NCBI GenBank assembly: GCA_023251475.1
Contig: JAHEYS010000062.1
Span: 1 to 39,845 of the forward strand
Origin: Prolixibacteraceae bacterium
GTDB lineage: Bacteria > Bacteroidota > Bacteroidia > Bacteroidales > Prolixibacteraceae
Direction: 5' to 3'
Length of the DNA stretch: 39,845 nt
The translations under genes and the position numbers were made by a program. The notes under the pieces are model-generated. The model was given only the letters and a program-made list of their open reading frames with translations, did not search any database and had not been told where the DNA came from. The number at the start of each line of letters is the position of its first letter. The stretch's first letter is position 1. This document shows positions 26,921 through 36,874 of the stretch, piece by piece.

Positions 26921-28063
26921 ATGAGGTATTTCAAACAGAGAAACATCAGATCCGTCTTAATAATTTCTGCTCTCTTTTTTCACATTTTCCTCCTGTTGGA
27001 CAAAGAGACCACCTATGCGCAGACTATAAACGCTAAACCATCACTTCATTGGTTCGATGCAAAGGAACTCTGCATCGAAGGGAAAGGTTGGCCGGATACC
27101 CGGAATTTTTATGACCGGTTGCCGGCCAAGGCCATGGGGGTAGTACGATCCGGATTATGGACCTTAAGTGAAGATACACCAGGAATGGTGGTGCGGTTTG
27201 TAACCGATGCCACCTCTCTCTCAGCCCGCTGGACTTTACGAAAGGAAAGAACTGCCTTACCCAATATGCCAGCCAGCGGTGCAAGCGGATTGGACCTTTA
27301 TGTACGTTTTAAAGGGGAATGGCGATGGCTGGGTGCGGCGCGCCCCGATGATTCCGGCTCCAAAGAACAAAGGCTGACCACAGGAATGTCGCCCGGACTT
27401 CGCGAGTGCATGCTTTACCTTCCGATTCGGAATGGAATTGATAAACTTGAAATTGGCGTGCCTGAGGGAGCCAGGTGTGAAATGCCGCCTGCACGGCAAA
27501 ATACCACAAAATCAGTGGTGTTTTACGGTACTTCCATCGTACATGGCATTGCTGCGTCAAGACCTGGAATGGCTTACCCGGCCATCCTTTGCCGGCGGCT
27601 CGATTGTACGATGATTAACCTTGGATTCTCCGGGAATGCTGTATGCGAACCGGAGATTGCCACATTATTGGCAGAACTTGACCCTTCAGCTTATATGCTT
27701 GATCCATTGCCTAATATGAATGCCGAAATGGTAACAGAGCGTATGCCGGCTTTTATTGCGAAAATCAGGGAGGCACATCCCAAAACACCAATCATCCTTG
27801 TTGAAAATACAGAAATGGGCGATGCCCCGGTCAATCCTTCAAGGCGGAATGGTTACTCAGCTTCAAATGCCGTTTTGCGAAAGATTTTTGAGCAACGGGT
27901 CAAGGCAGGTGACAAAAAACTTTTCTACATCCGGGGGGACAAATTACTGGGAACTGATGGAGAGGGTACCGTTGATCGGGTTCATCCCTCTGATCTTGGC
28001 TTTATGCGGATGGCCAACGAGATGGAACCGATTTTGAGACGAGCTTTACGTGCCGGAAGATAA
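26921..28063 (+). CDS. SGNH/GDSL-type hydrolase (putative carbohydrate esterase) with N-terminal beta domain
   Basis: 380 aa; 'KSVVFYGTSIVHGIAASRPGMAYPAIL', 'INLGFSGNAVCEPEIA', C-terminal 'VDRVHPSDLGFMRMA' (Asp-x-x-His). Confidence 0.85.
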   Translation: MRYFKQRNIRSVLIISALFFHIFLLLDKETTYAQTINAKPSLHWFDAKELCIEGKGWPDTRNFYDRLPAKAMGVVRSGLWTLSEDTPGMVVRFVTDATSLSARWTLRKERTALPNMPASGASGLDLYVRFKGEWRWLGAARPDDSGSKEQRLTTGMSPGLRECMLYLPIRNGIDKLEIGVPEGARCEMPPARQNTTKSVVFYGTSIVHGIAASRPGMAYPAILCRRLDCTMINLGFSGNAVCEPEIATLLAELDPSAYMLDPLPNMNAEMVTERMPAFIAKIREAHPKTPIILVENTEMGDAPVNPSRRNGYSASNAVLRKIFEQRVKAGDKKLFYIRGDKLLGTDGEGTVDRVHPSDLGFMRMANEMEPILRRALRAGR

Positions 28064-28142
28064 CTTCTAAGTATTAGGAAATAAAGTAATGGCTAAAACA
28101 TAATGTCGTATTCAATTTACTTAAATTAAAACTCAAAATAAA

Positions 28143-29513
28143 ATGAACCATCTCTTACAAAAAGCATTCATCGCCCAGGGCATTTTTCTTGCCGCAAACA
28201 TATCGTTAACAGCAGGGAATATAAAAGGGAAAACACCAAATATCATCATCTTTCTTACCGACGACCAGGGTTACCAGGATGTAGGATGCTTCGGCTCACC
28301 GCTGATCAAAACACCTAACCTGGACAGGATGGCCACTGAGGGCGTGCGCTTTACCAATTTCTATTCCGCGGCGCCGGTTTGTTCCCCATCGCGGGCAGCA
28401 TTGCTCACAGGCTGTTATCCTCCAAGGGTAGGTGTTCCGCGTGTCCTTTGGCCAAACGACACTATCGGATTGAATTCAAAGGAGATAACGATTGCCGATA
28501 TGCTTAAAGCAAAAGGCTATACCACAGCCTGCATCGGGAAATGGCATCTCGGTGACAAGCCCGAATTTCTCCCCGACCAGCAGGGATTCGACAGCTACCT
28601 GGGGATCCCCTACAGCAACGATATGACCATTAATCCCAGGGTTCAAATATCCAAAGATGTGGTTTACCGGGAAGGGGTCACACCGGAAAGCATCAGAATA
28701 AAACCCCTTGGAGGTGGCAAGGTTCCGCTGATGCGCGATGGCAAAGTGATCGAATACCCCGTTGATCAGACCTTACTGACAAAAAAATACACCCAAGAAG
28801 CAATAAGCATCATCACCAAAAATAAGGATAAACCGTTCTTCCTTTATCTGGCTCACACAATGCCACATATCCCGCTTCATGCCTCGGAAACGTTTAATGG
28901 TAAAAGCCCGCGCGGATTGTACGGCGATGTCATTGAAGAACTTGACTGGAGTATGGGTGAAATTCTTAAGACGTTGAAATCTCTGAATATTGATGAAAAC
29001 ACACTGGTAATTTTCACTTCTGACAATGGCCCCTGGAATCTGAAGAATGGTCACGGAGGTAGTGCATTACCTTTACGCGGCTTTAAATTTGACACTTACG
29101 AAGGTGGGATGCGCGAACCAATGATTGCACACTGGCCGGGAAAAATACCTGCCGGAAGTGTCTGCTCCGAAATTGCTTCAACAATCGACCTGCTCCCCAC
29201 CATCGCCTGGCTGACCGGCACCGCTAAACCAAAAGCACCGATTGACGGGAAGAACATCTGGCCATTGATGACAGGGAAGCGGGGTGCAAAGTCGCCGCAT
29301 GACGGGTATTACTACTATAATGCAATGACCCTTCAGGCAGTTCGAAGCGGCGATTGGAAATTGCGGATTGTTAAGGGAAAAGTTGAACTCTTTAACCTTG
29401 CAAATGATATCTCGGAAAGTAAAAACGTCGAATCGGAAAATCCTGAAATCGTAAACCGGTTAACGAAAAAAATGGCGAAATTTGACCAGGAACTTAAATT
29501 GCACATTCATTAG
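28143..29513 (+). CDS. S1 family sulfatase (arylsulfatase-like)
   Basis: 456 aa; 'PNIIIFLTDDQGYQDVGCFGS', C-S-P-S-R at 28380-28394 followed by '[13 protein letters not shown]', '[12 protein letters not shown]'. Confidence 0.95.
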   Translation: MNHLLQKAFIAQGIFLAANISLTAGNIKGKTPNIIIFLTDDQGYQDVGCFGSPLIKTPNLDRMATEGVRFTNFYSAAPVCSPSRAALLTGCYPPRVGVPRVLWPNDTIGLNSKEITIADMLKAKGYTTACIGKWHLGDKPEFLPDQQGFDSYLGIPYSNDMTINPRVQISKDVVYREGVTPESIRIKPLGGGKVPLMRDGKVIEYPVDQTLLTKKYTQEAISIITKNKDKPFFLYLAHTMPHIPLHASETFNGKSPRGLYGDVIEELDWSMGEILKTLKSLNIDENTLVIFTSDNGPWNLKNGHGGSALPLRGFKFDTYEGGMREPMIAHWPGKIPAGSVCSEIASTIDLLPTIAWLTGTAKPKAPIDGKNIWPLMTGKRGAKSPHDGYYYYNAMTLQAVRSGDWKLRIVKGKVELFNLANDISESKNVESENPEIVNRLTKKMAKFDQELKLHIH

Positions 29514-29532
29514 CCGGGGAAAAAAGAAAATT

Positions 29533-31251
29533 ATGGAATCTAATTTTACTGCCTTATTGTTAGGTCTATGTACGATCTCGCTGTCTGCTCCCGTTTTTGG
29601 GATAAAGAAGGATCATGAACCTAAAAAACCCAATATTCTCCTCATCATGGCAGATGATATGGGATATTCGGATATTGGCTGTTATGGAAGCGAAATAAAG
29701 ACTCCCAATCTCGACGCATTGGCTCATAACGGATTGAGATATACCCAGTTTTACAATTCGGCACGTTGTTGTCCTACGCGCGCCTCATTGCTGACCGGGT
29801 TGTATCCCCACCAGGCAGGAGTCGGGCACATGATGAACGACAGGGGCGCCGACGGATATCGCGGCGACCTGAATGATAACTGTTTAACAATAGCTCAGGT
29901 TCTGAAAACCGCAGGTTATTCCACCTATATGACCGGGAAATGGCATGTGACCCCACTGCTCCCTTCACCCGAAAAACCCGATAAGCATAACTGGCCTTTG
30001 CAGCGCGGATTTGATCGTTTCTTTGGAACGATTCATGGAGCCGGCAGCTTTTACGATCCGAACTCGCTGACATCGGGCAATACCTATATTACCCCGGGAA
30101 AGGATTTTTACTATACCAGCGCAATTAGTGATACTGCCGTAAAATTTATCAGCCACCACTCCTTCGATAAACCATTTTTTATGTATGTGGCTTACACGGC
30201 TGCACACTGGCCACTTCATGCACTTCCGGAAGATATAGCAAAGTACAAAGGTGTTTACACTAAAGGGTGGGACTCAATCAGGCTTGAGAGATACAACAGG
30301 ATGATTCAATTGGGAATTGTTGATCCAAGATGGAGAATGTCAGATGCAACTCCAGGCGATTGTAAATGGGAAAATACGGAGATGAGAGCGTGGCAGGCAG
30401 CCTGTATGGAGGTTTACGCCGCCATGATCGATCGTATGGATCAGGGTATCGGACAAATCATTGAAGAACTCAAAAAAAAGGGACAGTTGGAAAATACCTT
30501 AATCTTGTACCTGCAGGACAATGGAGCTTGCGCCGAACAATGGGGCTTCTGGAATAAAAAAGAGATCGGTGTAAATCCTGACACACTCAAACCGATGGGC
30601 CCTGACCAGCTTCAAACTAAAATGCAACCGCAGCAAACGCGCGACGGAAAACCTGTGCGATCAGCAAAAGGGGTATTTCCAGGTGCCGCCGACACCTATA
30701 TTGGTTATGATATCAGCTGGGCCAATGCTTCCAATACCCCTTTCCGTATGTTCAAACATTGGGTCAATGAAGGGGGAATCGCGACTCCCTTAATCGCCCA
30801 TTGGCCGGCGGGAATCAGCGCCAAAGGGAAACTCAGCTCCCAACCAGGTCACCTCATTGACATCATGGCAACTTGCGTAGAACTCTCCGGGGCAAGCTAT
30901 CCGGCAGAATATAACGGAAAAAAAATCGTTCCACTACCTGGAATGAGCCTGGTTCCCTCATTTAAAAACAGGGAATTAAACAGAAAGGCGATCTTCTGGG
31001 AACACGAAGGGAACAGGGCGGTCAGGGTAGGAAAATGGAAACTGATATCAAAGGCAGATTTGAAAAACAGTTTCATCTTTGATAAAGTGGATGAACTGGA
31101 GTTAAAAAACTGGGAGTTGTATGATATGGAGAATGACCGGACAGAAACAGAGAACCTGGCTGGTCAATATCCTGAACGGGTAAAAACCATGGCTGGCGAA
31201 TGGTTTCAGTGGGCTAAAATGGCGCAGGTTATTCCTAAGCCAACCAATTAA
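29533..31251 (+). CDS. S1 family sulfatase (arylsulfatase-like)
   Basis: ORF listed from 29482; start at 29533 (MESNFTALLLGLCTISLSAPVFG) avoids overlap and gives a signal peptide. 'PNILLIMADDMGYSDIGCYGS', C-C-P-T-R at 29767-29781 followed by 'ASLLTGLYPHQAGVGHM'. Confidence 0.95.
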   Translation: MESNFTALLLGLCTISLSAPVFGIKKDHEPKKPNILLIMADDMGYSDIGCYGSEIKTPNLDALAHNGLRYTQFYNSARCCPTRASLLTGLYPHQAGVGHMMNDRGADGYRGDLNDNCLTIAQVLKTAGYSTYMTGKWHVTPLLPSPEKPDKHNWPLQRGFDRFFGTIHGAGSFYDPNSLTSGNTYITPGKDFYYTSAISDTAVKFISHHSFDKPFFMYVAYTAAHWPLHALPEDIAKYKGVYTKGWDSIRLERYNRMIQLGIVDPRWRMSDATPGDCKWENTEMRAWQAACMEVYAAMIDRMDQGIGQIIEELKKKGQLENTLILYLQDNGACAEQWGFWNKKEIGVNPDTLKPMGPDQLQTKMQPQQTRDGKPVRSAKGVFPGAADTYIGYDISWANASNTPFRMFKHWVNEGGIATPLIAHWPAGISAKGKLSSQPGHLIDIMATCVELSGASYPAEYNGKKIVPLPGMSLVPSFKNRELNRKAIFWEHEGNRAVRVGKWKLISKADLKNSFIFDKVDELELKNWELYDMENDRTETENLAGQYPERVKTMAGEWFQWAKMAQVIPKPTN

Positions 31252-31361
31252 TAAGAATGATATGATGTTATAATTCCATAATTGACTGCTTTCTAAAAGA
31301 TCCAAAATTAAAAAAATGCCACATTTTTTTATTCTCTTTACTTACAAAAATTCAGAAAATC

Positions 31362-32726
31362 ATGTATGACAAACCATTAAAAGGATTTTTGGTTGCTGCA
31401 GGTATTTTTTCATTATTGGGTGGATTAAACAGCCCGGATGCTGAAGCGCGTTCCGGAAAACCAAATATACTTTTTTTCTTCCCCGACCAGTTCAGATACG
31501 ATTGGACGAGTATGAATCCGGTCATGCCTGACATTACCCCTAATCTTAAAAATTTGGCAAACAATGGGGTATACTTTTCATCTGCAGTGTGCCCTTCACC
31601 GCTCTGTGCCCCATCCAGGGCTTGCCTGGCCTCCGGGAAAAACTATGAAAAATGCAGGGTCCCATCAAACGGAGATACCTATCCGATTGATGAAACATCT
31701 TTTTATAAATTATTGCGCGATTCAGCCGGTTACCATGTGCTTGGCTGCGGAAAGTTCGATCTGGATAAACCGGGGATGAACTGGGGAATTGACGGCAAAC
31801 ATAAAAGGGAAGGTTTGCCGTCATTGCTGAATGTATGGGGGTTTACCGATGGTATTGACAATGCCGGGAAAGGGGATGGCCAGAGTGCCAATAAAAAAAA
31901 TATCCCTGAACCCTATTATGCCTATCTGAGCGACCAGGGCCTTATTGGAAAACCAATGAATGATGAGGCTTACACTGATAACTGGATTGCACGAAATGGT
32001 CTCAGACTGCTCCGGGGTGTTCCGGTTGGAGAACCCTGGTTTCTTCAGGTAAATTTCAATGGCCCCCACGGACCCTATGATCCCACCCCTGCTATGTTAA
32101 AAGATTGGGAAACCGTTAAATTTCCTCCTGCCACAGCTAATCAGAAAGATGTTAACGAACTGAGACAGAGATATAGTGCAGAAGTTTATAATATTGATCG
32201 CTGGATAAAGGTATATCTCGACGAACTTCAAAAGCGTGGCGATCTTGATCATACAATCATTGTTTTCTGTTCCGACCATGGTGATATGCTTGGAGACCAT
32301 GGCTTCACAGGAAAAGGCAAACCCTATCACGCCTCAGTCGGAGTGCCTTTGATCATCTCCGGACCTGGGATAGGAAAAAGGATCATTAACACAAAACCTG
32401 TACCAACACTTGATATAACCGCCACCTTTCTCGATTTTGCCGGAATAAAAATACCAGCTGAAATGGATTCAAAATCATTGAAATCCTACCTCGAAACAGG
32501 AACAGGTTATAACCGGAAATATGTAATCTCTGCCCTGGGGAATTGGAGAATGGTTTTTGATGGAAAATACAAACTGATTGATTCCAAAAAAGACCCGTTA
32601 ATCCTTTACGATTTGCAAAAAAATCCTTCGGAAACAATAAATATTGCTGACCAGAATCCGGAAATTGTCAGGCGTCTGAGCGCTTTGCTTCCACCATGGA
32701 TTGAAACAAAAAACGGGGGATTATAA
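31362..32726 (+). CDS. S1 family sulfatase
   Basis: 454 aa; 'PNILFFFPDQFRYDW', C-A-P-S-R at 31605-31619, 'TIIVFCSDHGDMLGDHGFTGKGKPYHASVGVPLIISGPGI'. Confidence 0.93.
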   Translation: MYDKPLKGFLVAAGIFSLLGGLNSPDAEARSGKPNILFFFPDQFRYDWTSMNPVMPDITPNLKNLANNGVYFSSAVCPSPLCAPSRACLASGKNYEKCRVPSNGDTYPIDETSFYKLLRDSAGYHVLGCGKFDLDKPGMNWGIDGKHKREGLPSLLNVWGFTDGIDNAGKGDGQSANKKNIPEPYYAYLSDQGLIGKPMNDEAYTDNWIARNGLRLLRGVPVGEPWFLQVNFNGPHGPYDPTPAMLKDWETVKFPPATANQKDVNELRQRYSAEVYNIDRWIKVYLDELQKRGDLDHTIIVFCSDHGDMLGDHGFTGKGKPYHASVGVPLIISGPGIGKRIINTKPVPTLDITATFLDFAGIKIPAEMDSKSLKSYLETGTGYNRKYVISALGNWRMVFDGKYKLIDSKKDPLILYDLQKNPSETINIADQNPEIVRRLSALLPPWIETKNGGL

Positions 32727-32742
32727 ATAAATCACAAATTAG

Positions 32743-32767
32743 AAAAACAAATTATATACAAATGAAA
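32743..32767 (+). repeat. 25-nt exact direct repeat, copy B, overlapping the sulfatase start codon
   Basis: AAAAACAAATTATATACAAATGAAA; the ATG is the start of the 32762 sulfatase. Confidence 0.7.
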
Positions 32768-34222
32768 ACCAGTCAATTCACTTATTTGGGATTATGCGGT
32801 TTATTGACGGCATCATCTATTCAGGCCGAAGAGCCTTCAAAAGGAGACATCAAAAAAGGAGTACTTCCCAATGTGGTAATGATATTAGCCGACGATATGG
32901 GCTATGGCGATCTGAACTGTTACGGATCAACGGGCTACACCACTCCAAATCTCGATAAACTGGCATCCCGGGGAATCAGGTTCACTAATTTCTATGTCTC
33001 GCAGGCTGTCTGCAGCGCATCACGGGCAGCGCTGTTAACAGGCTGCTATTCAAACAGGGTGGGAATTGCAGGCGCATTGAATCCTTCGTCATTAGTCGGT
33101 TTAAATCCTCAGGAAGAGACCATTGCAGAGGTACTCAAAAAAAGCGGGTACAAGAGCGCCATTTTCGGAAAGTGGCATTTAGGCTTCCAGTCACAGTTTT
33201 TACCGCTTCAACAAGGGTTTGATGAGTACTTTGGATTACCCTATTCGAATGATATGTGGGGATATGGCATCAATGGAGAACATAAAAATCCAAAATACCG
33301 ACCCCTCCGGTTAATTGACGGTAACGTGGAGGGAAAAGAGATCGTCACCATGGATGATCAGGCTCAGCTCACAACCAGGTATACTGAACACGCAGTTTCA
33401 TTTATCAACAGACACAAAAAAGAGCCTTTCTTCCTCTATCTGCCCCAGTCAATGCCACATGTACCAATCGCAGCCTCGAACAAATTCAAAGGGAAAAGCG
33501 AGCAGGGCCGCTATGGTGATGTGATGATGGAGATCGACTGGTCTGTCGGGCAAATTATGGAAGCGCTTGAAAAAAACGGTCTTACCGAAAATACATTGGT
33601 GATTTTTACTTCCGATAACGGTCCCTGGCTTAATTTTGGGAATCATGCCGGTTCTGCCGGAGGACTTCGCGAGGGGAAAGGGTCAAGCTGGGAGGGTGGC
33701 CAGCGGGTTCCTTGTATCATGAAATGGCCCGGCCATATTCCCGAAGGATTGATTTGTAATAAAATAGCCTCAACAATAGATCTGTTGCCCACCCTCGCAA
33801 CTATTTCAGGGTCGCCGCTCCCTGCGCGTAAAATTGACGGGGTAAATATCCTTCCGCTGATGACAGGTGAACCGAATGCCAATCCGCGTGAGGTATTTCT
33901 CTATTATTTCCATGCCAACTGGCTGGAAGGGGTGCGAAAAAACCAATGGAAGCTTGTTTTACCCCATCAATCGCGCACCTATGAAGGATTTGCCCCGGGG
34001 AAAGATGGCGTTGGCGGAAAAACTGACAATGTCCAGGTCGGAATGGCACTCTATGATCTGCGACGTGATCCGGGAGAAAGGTATGATGTAAAAGATCAAA
34101 ATCCTGAAATTGTTGCCGAAATGATGAGGATTGCAGATGCAGCAAGGTTGGATCTTGGCGACGGAATCATGAATATCAAAGGGGCCAACGTCAGGGAGCC
34201 GGGAAGAGTGGAGGCGCAATAA
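32762..34222 (+). CDS. S1 family sulfatase (arylsulfatase-like) with C-S-A-S-R catalytic motif
   Basis: 486 aa; '[48 protein letters not shown]', CSASR at 33011-33025 followed by '[13 protein letters not shown]', '[12 protein letters not shown]'. Confidence 0.94.
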   Translation: MKTSQFTYLGLCGLLTASSIQAEEPSKGDIKKGVLPNVVMILADDMGYGDLNCYGSTGYTTPNLDKLASRGIRFTNFYVSQAVCSASRAALLTGCYSNRVGIAGALNPSSLVGLNPQEETIAEVLKKSGYKSAIFGKWHLGFQSQFLPLQQGFDEYFGLPYSNDMWGYGINGEHKNPKYRPLRLIDGNVEGKEIVTMDDQAQLTTRYTEHAVSFINRHKKEPFFLYLPQSMPHVPIAASNKFKGKSEQGRYGDVMMEIDWSVGQIMEALEKNGLTENTLVIFTSDNGPWLNFGNHAGSAGGLREGKGSSWEGGQRVPCIMKWPGHIPEGLICNKIASTIDLLPTLATISGSPLPARKIDGVNILPLMTGEPNANPREVFLYYFHANWLEGVRKNQWKLVLPHQSRTYEGFAPGKDGVGGKTDNVQVGMALYDLRRDPGERYDVKDQNPEIVAEMMRIADAARLDLGDGIMNIKGANVREPGRVEAQ

Positions 34223-34236
34223 ATAGTAATCATTCA

Positions 34237-36849
34237 ATGCTCAACATGTTTCGAAAGATCCTTACAAAGTTTTTGTTGTTTGTATTAATATTCATTTTGC
34301 CTGCAAGGGTAAATAGCAAGATGAATAATTATACATTATGGTACAACCATCCCGCTGCCGGTTGGAATGAAGCCCTACCGCTGGGCAATGGTTCACTTGG
34401 AGCTATGGTTTTTGGAGGGATCGGCAACGAACACCTGCAACTGAATGAAAGTACGTTTTACAGTGGTGAGCCATCACAAAATTATAAGGGGGTAACTATT
34501 ACCGGTGATTTTGATAAAGTGATAGGAGACCTTCGTGATGGGAAAAACGGTGAGGTTGATGAGTTCATCCGGAAAAACTGGCTGGGGCGGTCACGCGCCA
34601 ATTATGAACCTCTGGGTGATTTATACTTTAAGATGGGAAATGTCGGAGAGGTAATCTCCTATCGCCGTGAACTGGATATTTCCAGGTCTGTATTAAAAAT
34701 CTCCTGCCTGCAAAACGGGGTTAACTACACGCGTGAATTCTTTGCATCCCATCCCGACAGTGTGATTATGGTGAAATTCACGGCTTCAAAACCTGTTTTA
34801 AATATCGATGTAACCTTTGAATCGGTCCATCCTACAGCAAAATGTGAGGCACATAATAATATTCTGATTATGAAAGGACAAGCTCCGGGATACAGTTCAA
34901 ACCGGACGCTAAAACAGATTGAATCGTGGGGATACCAGAATAAGTATCCTGAACTATTCAACCCCGATGGGACTAGAAAATCTGACAAGGAAAACCTGTA
35001 TGGAGATGAGATTGGAGGATCAGGAACCTTTTTTGAAACCAGAGTTCTCGCACGTAATAAAGACGGTGAGCTCACTTCAGGTACTGGTTCTCTACATCTC
35101 CGCAACAGCAGCGAAGTAGTTTTTATTCTTGCTGCAGCCACCAGTTTCAACGGATTTGATAAAAGTCCATCCAGGGAGGGTCGCAATCCGGAGAAAATTA
35201 CCAAACGGATACTGGATAAAGCAGTTTCCAAATCTTATGAAACGTTAAAAAAGAATCATGAGAATGACTACAAACAATTATTCGACAGGGTAAATCTGGA
35301 TTTGACCATCAGGATAAAACACGATACCGTTCCGACTGATCACCGCATTATTAATTTTGTTCAAAATAACGATCCCGGTCTGGTGGAACTGTTATTTAAT
35401 TATGGAAGGTATTTAATGATTTCCGGATCCAGAGAGGGGGGTCAACCCCTGAACCTGCAGGGGATCTGGAACGATAAGGTGAATCCTCCCTGGACCAGCG
35501 GCTATACCACCAATATCAATACGGAGATGAATTACTGGCCGGCTGAGGTCACCAATCTACCGGAATGTCAGGAGCCATTATTCAAAATGGTAAATGAGAT
35601 CGCTGAAAACGGAAAAGAAACGGCCCGGAAAATGTATCACCGGCGAGGTTGGGTCGCTCACCACAACTGGTCGATCTGGCGCGAAACAACCCCGAACAAT
35701 GGTGGCGCAGGGTCAGCTTTCTGGAACATGTCGGGCGGTTGGCTGCTGAGCCATTTCTGGGAACATTACCTTTTCTCGGGTGATGTTGATTTTCTGAAAA
35801 ACGAAGCTTATCCGTTGATGCGCGGTGCCGCAATGTTTTATGCAGACTGGCTGATTGAAGATCAAAACGGATATCTGGTCACTGCGGCCAATAACTCGCC
35901 GGAGAATTCGTTTCTGAATTCAAAAGGTGAAAAAGCCGCCATAAGTTCAGGTCCAACGATGGACATGGCCATTGTTCGTGAACTCTTTACCCGGACGATC
36001 GAAACTGCCTCTTTACTTAATTGCGACAAGGAACTGGTTACGGAACTCCACCTTAAGCTTGGAAGGCTGGCGCCATACCGGATCGGATCAAAAGGGCAGC
36101 TTCAGGAATGGCAAACCGACTATACAGAGGCAGAACCCAGTCACAGGCACCAGTCACATCTGTATGGGCTTTACCCGGGAAACCAGATCAATTCAGAATC
36201 AACACCTGAGTTATTCCATGCAGTAAAGCAGTCGATGCTCTTACGAGGTGATGAATCGACAGGGTGGTCGATGGGATGGAAAATTAATTTATGGGCACGC
36301 TTATTAGATGGTAATCATGCTTATACAATAATTGGCAATTTATTTAAACCGGTAGGATTTGGTGAAATCAAACATTCAGGCGGAGGTTTATATCAGAATA
36401 TGTTCGACGCCCATCCCCCGTTTCAGATTGACGGAAATTTTGGGTTCACGGCCGGGATTGCGGAGATGCTCGTCCAAAGCCATGCGGGCTTGATACAACT
36501 TTTACCTGCTCTCCCTGATAACTGGCCTTTGGGAAAAGTAAAAGGATTGCGAACACGCGGAGGTTTCGTGGTGGATTTGGAGTGGAAAGAGGGAAAGATC
36601 AGAAAGGCAGTGATCACCTCAACGCGCGGCGGGAATTGCAGGATACGGACTTATCAGCCAGTCAAAGTTCAAAATGCCTTAGCTGTTCAGGCTTCAGGTG
36701 AAAATCCAAACCCATTATTTCACATTATTAATCCAGGGAAACCTTTAAATAAAACAAAAGCAGCTATCCCAGGGATTTCGGATTACCATTTTCATACGGT
36801 TGATTTCCGGACAGAAAAAGGCAAAAGTTATAGTATAACAGATATTTAA
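34237..36849 (+). CDS. GH95 family glycoside hydrolase (alpha-L-fucosidase or alpha-L-galactosidase)
   Basis: 870 aa; '[46 protein letters not shown]', '[33 protein letters not shown]', '[34 protein letters not shown]'. Confidence 0.94.
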   Translation: MLNMFRKILTKFLLFVLIFILPARVNSKMNNYTLWYNHPAAGWNEALPLGNGSLGAMVFGGIGNEHLQLNESTFYSGEPSQNYKGVTITGDFDKVIGDLRDGKNGEVDEFIRKNWLGRSRANYEPLGDLYFKMGNVGEVISYRRELDISRSVLKISCLQNGVNYTREFFASHPDSVIMVKFTASKPVLNIDVTFESVHPTAKCEAHNNILIMKGQAPGYSSNRTLKQIESWGYQNKYPELFNPDGTRKSDKENLYGDEIGGSGTFFETRVLARNKDGELTSGTGSLHLRNSSEVVFILAAATSFNGFDKSPSREGRNPEKITKRILDKAVSKSYETLKKNHENDYKQLFDRVNLDLTIRIKHDTVPTDHRIINFVQNNDPGLVELLFNYGRYLMISGSREGGQPLNLQGIWNDKVNPPWTSGYTTNINTEMNYWPAEVTNLPECQEPLFKMVNEIAENGKETARKMYHRRGWVAHHNWSIWRETTPNNGGAGSAFWNMSGGWLLSHFWEHYLFSGDVDFLKNEAYPLMRGAAMFYADWLIEDQNGYLVTAANNSPENSFLNSKGEKAAISSGPTMDMAIVRELFTRTIETASLLNCDKELVTELHLKLGRLAPYRIGSKGQLQEWQTDYTEAEPSHRHQSHLYGLYPGNQINSESTPELFHAVKQSMLLRGDESTGWSMGWKINLWARLLDGNHAYTIIGNLFKPVGFGEIKHSGGGLYQNMFDAHPPFQIDGNFGFTAGIAEMLVQSHAGLIQLLPALPDNWPLGKVKGLRTRGGFVVDLEWKEGKIRKAVITSTRGGNCRIRTYQPVKVQNALAVQASGENPNPLFHIINPGKPLNKTKAAIPGISDYHFHTVDFRTEKGKSYSITDI

Positions 36850-36874
36850 ACAAAAAAACTAAAAGAAATGTATC

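Noticed and set aside
31311-31329. AAAAAATG-CCA-CATTTTTT mini-palindrome upstream of the 31362 sulfatase
   Set aside because: Very AT-rich with a three-base loop; likely chance in an AT-rich spacer.
34725-35231. 168-aa minus-strand ORF
   Set aside because: Antisense to the GH95 coding sequence, no recognisable domain.
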